Assembly (NCBI GenBank): GCA_051648405.1
Contig: JBOFFC010000136.1
Span: 1 to 38,059 of the forward strand
From: JBOFFC01 sp051648405
Lineage (GTDB): Bacteria > Planctomycetota > Planctomycetia > Pirellulales > Lacipirellulaceae
DNA: 38,059 bases
Reading direction: 5' to 3'
The notes below the pieces were generated by a model. The model was not told the origin of the DNA. It saw nothing but the letters and a program-made list of their open reading frames with translations, and ran no database searches. The stretch's first letter is position 1; every line of letters begins with the position of its first letter. The position numbers and the translations under genes are program-made. This document shows, in pieces, positions 32,286 through 38,059 of the stretch.

Positions 32286-33326
32286 TCAAGGCCCCGGGTC
32301 TTCGTTCGAGTCGCGCGCCGTCCCGTCGTCGGCGCGGTGCCCGTTGCGGCGATGGACCTCGGCGTCGACGTCGTACCCGATGCTCTGCACCGACCCGTCC
32401 AGGAACGCCATGTTGCACCCCCCGGGGTGCGCGCTGCCGAACCGGTCTTCGAAGATGTCGATCCCCGGCGTGTCCTGCGCCGGGATGCGGTCCTCCTTGT
32501 CAGGGGCGTAGTGGTACGTCGAGCGGCACAGGTCGTCTTGGTACCCGGACCACATCGACCAATCGTTGCCGTGGGCCCAGCCGTTCTCGTAGTTGTCTTG
32601 GCTGAGGAAGCGCTCGCCGAAGCAGTAGGTCTTGCTCGTCCCGTCGGCGACGACCCGCAGCGGGATCACCGTCCCCGACGAGACGATCCCCGTCGACCAC
32701 TCGAGCTTCTGCGGCCAGTTCGCCGCGGGAGGACCGTCGAGTGTCTTCGGGTGATGGTTGACGACGTACGTCTCAAGGAATCGAACGTCGCCGGCGTTGG
32801 CGGCGTAGTCCGATCGCACGTGCTGCGCGGACCGACGGGCGTTGAAGGGGGTGTTCCCCATGTCGTTTGGGTAAGGGACCGCCGCGCGTCGTGACGGGCA
32901 GTTGAGGCCGCTCACACCCGACGCGTCGCGCTTGGCGTACGCGGCCCACTTCTCGCGCTCGGTCTGGCCGGCGCCCAAGTCACGCAGTGCCGGCTCCTCC
33001 ATGAACGGCAGCAGGTTGTAGACCCAACCGCCGGGCTGCCGTTCCGCGTATCCGCGATCCGGGTCGCCGAGCCACGCCCCTTGCCAGCCGCCGCTCGGCA
33101 GGAACTCGTGGCTCTCTTCGTGGTTCAGCGCCGCGAGCGCGAGCTGCTTTAGCTGGTTCAGGCATTGCGACCGCCGGGCCGCCTCGCGCGCCGCCTGCAC
33201 CGCCGGGAGCAGCAGCGCCACCAGGATGCCGATGATGGCGATCACCACCAACAGTTCGACGAGCGTGAAACCACGACGGCCTTTGCTTGACCGAGCACGA
33301 CGAGCCATCAAAGAACGACGAGGCAT
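32286..33326 (-). CDS. DUF1559 protein with type IV pilin-like N-terminus
   Basis: A 346-residue DUF1559 protein on the minus strand. After a basic leader it has FTLVELLVVIAIIG, then the helix LVALLLPAVQAAREAARR, and near the C-terminus the H-x9-DG motif HPGGCNMAFLDG. The start ATG at 33326 is fixed by a near-perfect ribosome binding site AGGAGGT at 33333-33339 on the minus strand, 6 bases away; a longer frame upstream is non-coding. Its C-terminus ends with a short Asp/Arg-rich tail. It stands alone on its strand, with the convergent lipoprotein on one side and a divergent dockerin/PEP-CTERM gene on the other. It shares the pattern of DUF1559 genes beside dockerin genes seen at 13591 and 25557. 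Confidence 0.92.
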   Translation of the reverse strand: MPRRSLMARRARSSKGRRGFTLVELLVVIAIIGILVALLLPAVQAAREAARRSQCLNQLKQLALAALNHEESHEFLPSGGWQGAWLGDPDRGYAERQPGGWVYNLLPFMEEPALRDLGAGQTEREKWAAYAKRDASGVSGLNCPSRRAAVPYPNDMGNTPFNARRSAQHVRSDYAANAGDVRFLETYVVNHHPKTLDGPPAANWPQKLEWSTGIVSSGTVIPLRVVADGTSKTYCFGERFLSQDNYENGWAHGNDWSMWSGYQDDLCRSTYHYAPDKEDRIPAQDTPGIDIFEDRFGSAHPGGCNMAFLDGSVQSIGYDVDAEVHRRNGHRADDGTARDSNEDPGP

Positions 33327-33683
33327 CAAAGAACCTCCTGTCGGATTGCAGCGCTCCCCGCAACCCCGGGCGAACCCCGGGCGAACCCCGCGGCGCCCGA
33401 GGCTCGAAAGGAGGGCAAGGAGGGCATCGATGAGATCAACCACCGGACTAGTCCGTCTTTATATATCAACGCGTCGGCGCCGATCCAGGAAAAAATCCCG
33501 TAGCCGCGTGCGCGAAGATTTAGCGATCCCGCAGGGAAAACGATTGACTCCCGGGGATTGGTCGAGTTAGCTTGCGGCTTCGGCCGGCCCTCGGCGCTCC
33601 GGGCGATTTTTGTCGTCCGCCCTTTTCACACACGGCGGGGTCTGTGCGGCGTCGCTCCGAGGCCTTAGTGGGGAGAACGGTCC
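33327..33683. other. Divergent intergenic region with AT-rich island and palindrome
   Basis: This 357-bp region between the DUF1559 gene and the tandem PEP-CTERM genes contains no gene. It carries an unusually AT-rich patch, TTTATATATCAA at 33458-33469, next to a perfect 12-bp palindrome CGGACTAGTCCG at 33444-33455. On the minus strand this places TATATA just before the palindrome, as in a -10 box with operator for the DUF1559 gene. On the plus strand, TTGACT at 33544-33549 is a -35-like box, with a poor -10. Confidence 0.42.
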
Positions 33684-34766
33684 ATGAGGATAGCGGCGCC
33701 AATTCTGGGGCTCGCGTGCGTGCTCGAGCTGGCGGCTCCCGCGCAATCGGCGGTCACCTCGTCAACGCAGCACAGCGCGGCCTTCACCGCGTTCAACGGC
33801 GTGTTGTCGTCCAGCGACATCATCCACGGATTGAACGCCGAACCGATCTCGTTCGGCGATCCCGGCGTGTTTGAGAACCCGGGCGACCTCGGCTGGCACC
33901 CTGCCAACACCGACCCCGCGAATCAACTCATCGCCTTCACCGACGGCCTGGGGGGAGTCCAAACGCTAACCGGCCTGCTCAACGACAACTTCCCCGGGGG
34001 GGGCGGACCGGCCGGCGGCGCGCCGGTCAAGGTCGTCGAGTACGTGCTGCCAGCCGCGTCGTCGATCGGCCGCATCAACATCCTGACCGGCAACCGGAAC
34101 AACTCCGACGGCCGCGTCTTCGCGAGCGTCGTCGTGCGCTACTCGACGAACGGCGGCTCGACGTTCGCTGACCTGGGGTACTTTCAATCGGACCCGTCGG
34201 GGGCCATCAACCGGCAAAGCTCGCCGGTCTCCCCGTTCGATCCCCCGCAATCGACGACGTTCTTGGGAATCTTCAACGACACCAACACCACGCTTCTGGC
34301 GGGTGTGACAAACATCGAGTTCAGTTTCTTCTCGGTGAGCAACACCCAGGGCCGACTCCAAGACCCGTACGACGGGGTCAACTCGTTCACGGGCGTTGAC
34401 GACGGTTTCGCTCCCGCGTTCGAGTCGCCGCTGGTTTGGGAGATCGACGTGCTGGCCTCCTCCGCTTCGCTCGGCGGGGACTACAACCGCGATGGTCGAG
34501 TCAACGCCGCAGACTACACCGTGTGGGCCGATGCGCTCGGCGCCGCGGTTACGCCGGGCGCTGGGGCCGACGGCAACGGCAACGGTGTCATCGACCAGAG
34601 CGACTACCTCGTCTGGGCCGGCTCCTACGGCGCATCGTCCGCCGCGTCGTCGCTCGCCGTGCCGGAGCCAATGGCGCCCGCGATCGTTTTCACGGCTCTA
34701 GCGGCCTTCGGCCGACGAAGGGCTGTACGGTCCAACGAGTTGGACTTTCAGCGATCTACTCCGTGA
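33684..34766 (+). CDS. Exported PEP-CTERM protein with dockerin, tandem paralogue 1
   Basis: A 360-residue product with signal peptide (about 1-22, ending AQSA). Residues about 25-255 form a domain I do not recognise, probably a beta-sandwich (YVLPAASSIGRINILTGN, TFADLGYFQSD, NIEFSFFSV), ending in SPLVWEIDVLA. A dockerin type I follows at about 266-320 (GDYNRDGRVNAADYTVWAD and GNGVIDQSDYLVWAG), then AVPEPMAP and a hydrophobic helix with a basic tail, the PEP-CTERM sorting signal, but the tail continues about 15 residues beyond the arginines. GGGGAG at 33670-33675 marks the ATG. The next gene encodes a paralogue of the first domain without the dockerin, so a duplication occurred. Probably displayed on the cell surface. 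Confidence 0.85.
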   Translation: MRIAAPILGLACVLELAAPAQSAVTSSTQHSAAFTAFNGVLSSSDIIHGLNAEPISFGDPGVFENPGDLGWHPANTDPANQLIAFTDGLGGVQTLTGLLNDNFPGGGGPAGGAPVKVVEYVLPAASSIGRINILTGNRNNSDGRVFASVVVRYSTNGGSTFADLGYFQSDPSGAINRQSSPVSPFDPPQSTTFLGIFNDTNTTLLAGVTNIEFSFFSVSNTQGRLQDPYDGVNSFTGVDDGFAPAFESPLVWEIDVLASSASLGGDYNRDGRVNAADYTVWADALGAAVTPGAGADGNGNGVIDQSDYLVWAGSYGASSAASSLAVPEPMAPAIVFTALAAFGRRRAVRSNELDFQRSTP

Positions 34767-34813
34767 CGTCTGTCTCGTTCCTCTCGTCTGCACACCTGAT
34801 TCGGAGTCGACTC

Positions 34814-35599
34814 ATGATGCTGAGAATGCTCGCGGCCGCGTGCGTGACCGCGCTGGCGTCTGCCAATCTCTCCTACGCCGCCGTCTCCACGGCGACGACG
34901 CACACGGAGTCGGTCACCGGCGCCGACTCGCTGCTCTCGAACAGCGACCTGATCCAGGGCCTCATCGCCACCGAGCTCGCCGGCGACAACGGCTGGCACC
35001 CCGCCACCCCCGCCGCCCAAGCCGAGCGGCTCGGCACGTTCACCGACGGCCTGGGAATCCTCGCGAGCGGGCTCAACGGCTTGCTGAACGACTTCCCGGC
35101 CGTGGGGCAGCCGACCAAACGCGTTCAGTACGACCTGCCCGTCGCATGGAGCGTCGGCTCGATCAACATCTTGACCGGCAACGCCGGCGGTGACGGCCGG
35201 ATCTACAACACGGTGCGGGTCAGCTCATCGACCGACGGCACGAACTTCACACAGCTCGGCTACTTCGAGTCAGACCCGCTGGGGACCGTGAACAACGGGT
35301 CGTCGTCGCCCCAGTACCGCACGACGTTCCTTCACGTCTTCGACGACGCGTCGCCGGTGCTGCTCACGGACGTCAAGGCCCTGCAGTTCGAGTTCTTCGC
35401 GGTCGATAACACGCAGGGCCGCTACAGCGACCCGTTCAACGGCGTGAACTCGTACACGGGGCTCGACGACCTTTTCAACCCGGCCGTCGCCTCGCCGCTC
35501 GTTTGGGAGATCGACGTGATCGCGATCCCCGAGCCGACGACGCTCGCCCTGGTGCTGGCGGCGGGCTTCGGCTTGTGCTCGACCCGTCGGCGAGCCTGA
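34814..35599 (+). CDS. Exported PEP-CTERM protein without dockerin, tandem paralogue 2
   Basis: A 261-residue product with a signal peptide (about 1-23) and the same unrecognised domain as the upstream gene. Matching phrases include GWHPA, TFTDGLG, INILTGN, LGYFESDP, NTQGRYSDPFNGVNSYTG and SPLVWEIDVIA. It goes directly from that domain to IPEPTTLALVLAAG and RRRA, a compact PEP-CTERM signal, with no dockerin between. ATG 34814 is set by GGAG at 34803-34806; in-frame ATGs at 34817 and 34826 are less well placed. Only 47 bp separate the two paralogues, so they are likely one transcript. The protein is probably anchored or released at the surface by exosortase-dependent sorting, with the enzyme encoded elsewhere. 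Confidence 0.86.
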   Translation: MMLRMLAAACVTALASANLSYAAVSTATTHTESVTGADSLLSNSDLIQGLIATELAGDNGWHPATPAAQAERLGTFTDGLGILASGLNGLLNDFPAVGQPTKRVQYDLPVAWSVGSINILTGNAGGDGRIYNTVRVSSSTDGTNFTQLGYFESDPLGTVNNGSSSPQYRTTFLHVFDDASPVLLTDVKALQFEFFAVDNTQGRYSDPFNGVNSYTGLDDLFNPAVASPLVWEIDVIAIPEPTTLALVLAAGFGLCSTRRRA

Positions 35600-35626
35600 A
35601 CGCGCCGACGAGCCGCAGTGACCGTC

Positions 35627-35710
35627 GCGCGACGAACGATCCCTGGGGGCTGCCCGCTTCGGCCCGCGGTACGGGCTGAGGGTGGTCGCCCCCGGGGCCG
35701 TTCGTTGCGC
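35627..35710. repeat. Long imperfect hairpin before the toxin-antitoxin genes
   Basis: GCGCGACGAACG at 35627 pairs with CGTTCGTTGCGC ending at 35710 (one mismatch), and the stem continues with TGGGGGC against GCCCCCGG; an inner GCCCG/CGGGC stem lies at 35652-35676. It lies 28 bp after the PEP-CTERM gene and about 100 bp before the antitoxin gene. It could terminate transcription or be a structured RNA element; no T-tract follows. Confidence 0.5.
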
Positions 35711-35808
35711 CTGCGGTGAAGGCAACCAGCCGACGATAGTCGCGGCGCACTGGTGGCCGGCGATCGTTTCGCTTTGACGGAGCGACCGAGGCATGGCAGG
35801 ATGGGGCC

Positions 35809-36075
35809 ATGACGTTCGACCTCCCCCAAGAGACGTTTGACAAGCTCAACGCCCACGCGGTTGCCGCGGGCTACACCAGCACCGCCGCGTTCCTGGCCGC
35901 CCTCGCCGACGAGCCGACGGCCGACCCGAGCGAGGGGCTCCCCGCGTCCGAACTCCGGGCCAGCGCCGCGGAGTGTGACCAGACGCTCGCACAGATGAAG
36001 GCCGGCAGCGGCCGGGATCTGCGCGAGTCGCTAGCGCAACTCGGGGCCCGCCGTGGGTTCCCACTCTCCGAATGA
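35809..36075 (+). CDS. Antitoxin of a ParD-type pair
   Basis: An 88-residue protein starting MTFDLPQETFDKLNAHAVAAGYTSTAAFLAAL, a short strand followed by two helices as in ribbon-helix-helix antitoxins, with a C-terminal part (ASELRASAAECDQTLAQMKAG) that would wrap the toxin. Such antitoxins repress their own promoter together with the toxin. The ATG follows GGATGGGG. Its stop overlaps the toxin start (ATGA at 36072-36075), the standard arrangement for type II systems. The family call rests on size, position and the ParE-like partner more than on sequence. Confidence 0.75.
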   Translation: MTFDLPQETFDKLNAHAVAAGYTSTAAFLAALADEPTADPSEGLPASELRASAAECDQTLAQMKAGSGRDLRESLAQLGARRGFPLSE

Positions 36076-36386
36076 ACTACCGCGTCGTCATCGCGGACGG
36101 TGCGCTCGCGTCGGTCGAGCGGTTCCTCGACTACATCGCGATCGAACAGGGTATGCCGCTCACCGCGTCGCGCTGGTGGGAGAAGGCCCTCGCCCGTGTC
36201 GAGACGCTGCGCACGATGCCACGACGCTGCCCGCTCGCCCCCGAAAACGAGTGGAGCAAGAGCGAGCTGCGGATGCTGATCGTCGACCGCTGCCTCTTCA
36301 TCTTCAACGTCGATGACCACGACCGCGTGGTCGATGTCGTCAAGTTCCGGCACGGCGCCCAACTGCCCGGGCCCGATCTGCCGTGA
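36072..36386 (+). CDS. ParE/RelE superfamily toxin
   Basis: A 104-residue protein with the ParE/RelE pattern: YRVVIADGALASVERFLDYIA at the N-terminus, a middle helix with TASRWWEKALARVETLRTMPRRCPLAPENE, and a C-terminal sheet with LRMLIVDRCLFIFNVDDHDRVVDVVKFRHG. The RH near the end and the 'LIVDRCLFIF' strand are typical. ParE toxins poison DNA gyrase, while RelE toxins cut mRNA on the ribosome; the sequence favours ParE because the catalytic set of RelE is not evident. It is translationally coupled to the antitoxin and lies about 150 bp from a tRNA gene. Confidence 0.85.
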   Translation: MNYRVVIADGALASVERFLDYIAIEQGMPLTASRWWEKALARVETLRTMPRRCPLAPENEWSKSELRMLIVDRCLFIFNVDDHDRVVDVVKFRHGAQLPGPDLP

Positions 36387-36532
36387 GCCGCTCGTCGCCA
36401 GCGGAAGGCGGCACAGGGGGTGGCACAGTACACCCCTCCGAAACGGGCGGAATCCCGTGCCACCTGCTGTGCTACTTGGCCCCAGAAACCCCGGGAAATC
36501 GCGTATTCCTCGGGATTTAGTGGGGGTGGGGA

Positions 36533-36606
<74 letters not shown>

Positions 36607-36719
36607 TGGTAGAACTCCCGACGGTTGTAGCCGGTTTGCGGGCGGGGTTCGAGTCGTTCGTTGCGGGGGGGCGGCTGGCGCCGCCGCGGCTTCGATCTCG
36701 GGACGAACGTCGCGGGCCG

Positions 36720-38059
36720 TCAATGGAAGTCGCGCGACGTGGCGCGGAGCGGTTCGAGTGACTCGCCCAGCGCCTCGATCCGCTCGACCACCACGTGGAT
36801 CACCCCCGCGGCGTGTTGCAGCTCGCCGCGGGCGATCCAGGCGCGGCTCCGCTTGGCGACGCGGTAGTGCCGCTCCCACGTGCCGGGGTGGACGATCAGG
36901 TTGACGGCGCCCGTCTCGTCTTCGAGCGTGACGAACGTGATCCCCTTCGCCGTGCCGGGCCGCTGCCGCAGGAGCACGATGCCGGCGACCTGCACGCGCT
37001 GGCCGTTCGCAGCGTCTTGCAGCCCCTCGGCCGTGAGCACCCCCAGCCTGGTAAGCCGCGCGCGGTGGAACGCGACCGGGTGGTTCTTGAGCGACAGACC
37101 GAGCGAGCGGTAGTCGTCGAACACCTCGCGCTCGGCGTCGGCGCGGGGGAGCGTGTCGATGGTCGGCTCCTGGTCGTCGAGCTCGGCGAACAGCGGGCGC
37201 GGCTCGGCCGAGGTCTCTTGGCCGAGCGCGTTCCACAGCGCGTGCCGGCGATCAACACGGAGCGAGCCGAAGGCGTCGGCGGCCGCGAGCGCCGCCAGCG
37301 AGCGGCGGTCGAGCCCCGCGCGGCGGCGCAGGTCGTCGGGCGAGCGGAAGGGCCCCCCGCCGCGGGCTTGCTCGACTCGCAGGCCCGCCCCTTCGCCGAG
37401 CCCGGCGACGAGCCGCATCCCGAGCCGCAGCGCCAGCGCGCCGCCGAGGCGCTCGAGCGTGCAGTCCCAGTCGCTGTGGTTGACATCGACGCTCAGCGGC
37501 TCGACGCCGTGGTTCCGCGCGTCGCGCACCAACTGCGCGGGGGCGTAGAACCCCAGCGGCTGGCTGTTGAGCATCGCGGCGCAGAACGCCGCCGGGTGGT
37601 GGTGCTTCAGCCAGCACGAGGCGTAGACCAAGAGCGCGAAACTCGCGGCGTGCGACTCGGGGAAGCCGTACTCGCCGAACCCCTGGAGCTGGCGGTAGCA
37701 GCGCTCGGCGAAGCCCTCGTCGAGGCCGTTTGCGCGCATCCCGTCGAGCAGCTTCTGACGGTAATGCTCGATCCGCCCGGGAGACCGCCAGGCGGCCATC
37801 GCGCGGCGGAGCTGGTCGGCCTCGCCGGGGCCGAAGCCCGCGGCGACGACGGCGAGCTTCATCGCCTGCTCTTGGAAGATCGGCACCCCCAGCGTGCGGT
37901 GGAGCACGGCGCGGATCGCGTCGTTGGGGTAGGTGACGGGCTCGGCGCCGCTGCGCCGCCGCAGGTAGGGGTGGACCATGTCCCCCTGGATCGGCCCCGG
38001 GCGGACGATCGCCACCTCGATCACCAGGTCGTAGAAGCAGCGCGGCCGCAGACGCGGCA
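36720..38059 (-). CDS. dnaE2: Error-prone DNA polymerase III alpha subunit DnaE2, C-terminal part
   Basis: The gene runs off the right edge; 446 codons from its 3' end are present. The first visible residues give RCFYDLVIEVAIVRPGPIQG followed by DMVHPYL, a hallmark of the C-family polymerase palm/fingers in DnaE2. GVPIFQEQAMKLAVVAAGF, GFGEYGFPESHAASFALLVY and the C-terminal OB-fold segment (GIVLLRQRPGTAKGITFVTLEDETG) support DnaE2 (ImuC) over the replicative DnaE1, which is longer at this end. DnaE2 carries out mutagenic translesion synthesis with ImuA and ImuB, none of which is in view. It would normally be part of a damage-induced cassette lying further right. The stop is at 36720-36722. 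Confidence 0.9.
   Translation of the reverse strand, partial: PRLRPRCFYDLVIEVAIVRPGPIQGDMVHPYLRRRSGAEPVTYPNDAIRAVLHRTLGVPIFQEQAMKLAVVAAGFGPGEADQLRRAMAAWRSPGRIEHYRQKLLDGMRANGLDEGFAERCYRQLQGFGEYGFPESHAASFALLVYASCWLKHHHPAAFCAAMLNSQPLGFYAPAQLVRDARNHGVEPLSVDVNHSDWDCTLERLGGALALRLGMRLVAGLGEGAGLRVEQARGGGPFRSPDDLRRRAGLDRRSLAALAAADAFGSLRVDRRHALWNALGQETSAEPRPLFAELDDQEPTIDTLPRADAEREVFDDYRSLGLSLKNHPVAFHRARLTRLGVLTAEGLQDAANGQRVQVAGIVLLRQRPGTAKGITFVTLEDETGAVNLIVHPGTWERHYRVAKRSRAWIARGELQHAAGVIHVVVERIEALGESLEPLRATSRDFH

Noticed and set aside
36387..36532. Possible integration scar next to the tRNA
   Set aside because: No integrase and no repeat of the tRNA 3' end were found nearby; only a short GTGGCAC/GTGCCAC hairpin is visible.

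Overview
The window is GC-rich DNA from a planctomycete, most likely of the Pirellulales (Lacipirellulaceae-like). Several gene families point there together: three DUF1559 pseudopilin-like proteins, five intact proteins with a PEP-CTERM C-terminus (four of them also carrying a dockerin type I), proteins with the planctomycete-specific N-terminal export motif (R-x-E-x-LE-x-R type), and a short ECF sigma factor paired with a Ser/Thr kinase. No phage, integrase or CRISPR array is visible. Placement below order is inference from gene content.

Layout. 1-8979: end of a GT4 glycosyltransferase; a secreted unknown protein; a very large unknown cytoplasmic protein (1388 aa) with a long Asp/Glu tract; an exported PQQ-type beta-propeller; galE; a small signal peptidase I. 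8987-13184: housekeeping genes hemC and a ComF-family gene (minus strand), then an LptF/LptG-type permease and an RsmC-like methyltransferase (plus strand). 13185-18909: a DUF1559 gene, an exported CBM9-like/dockerin/PEP-CTERM protein, cutC, and a sugar-dehydrogenase-like dockerin/PEP-CTERM gene flanked by two inverted copies of a 158-bp palindromic-ended element. 19195-26648: the most striking locus, four genes joined by stop/start overlaps (ECF sigma factor, transmembrane Ser/Thr kinase with TPRs, an exported matrixin-like/dockerin protein with a broken zinc site, a DUF1559 pseudopilin). 26803-29144: an exported repeat protein built of about 22-residue repeats, followed by a second CBM9-like/dockerin/PEP-CTERM protein. 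29145-29531: an intergenic stretch holding what look like decayed gene ends. 29532-32233: a sugar operon (PfkB kinase, xylose-isomerase-like enzyme, EF-hand lipoprotein). 32286-35599: a third DUF1559 gene (minus strand) and a tandem pair of paralogous PEP-CTERM proteins. 35809-36386: a ParD/ParE-type toxin-antitoxin pair. 36533-36606: a tRNA with anticodon CAT. 36720 to the right edge: the C-terminal part of an error-prone DNA polymerase (DnaE2).

How the parts fit. Much of the window is devoted to exporting and displaying surface proteins: dockerin modules, PEP-CTERM sorting signals, pilin-like DUF1559 proteins and planctomycete export signals. No cohesin or exosortase gene is present, so the partners of these proteins must be encoded elsewhere. 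The best candidate for a little-described system is the sigma/kinase/pseudo-metalloprotease/pseudopilin operon, whose overlaps argue for coordinated production of a signalling pair with its surface components. A second structural novelty is the dockerin that appears to be inserted inside a CBM9-like beta-sandwich in two paralogues.
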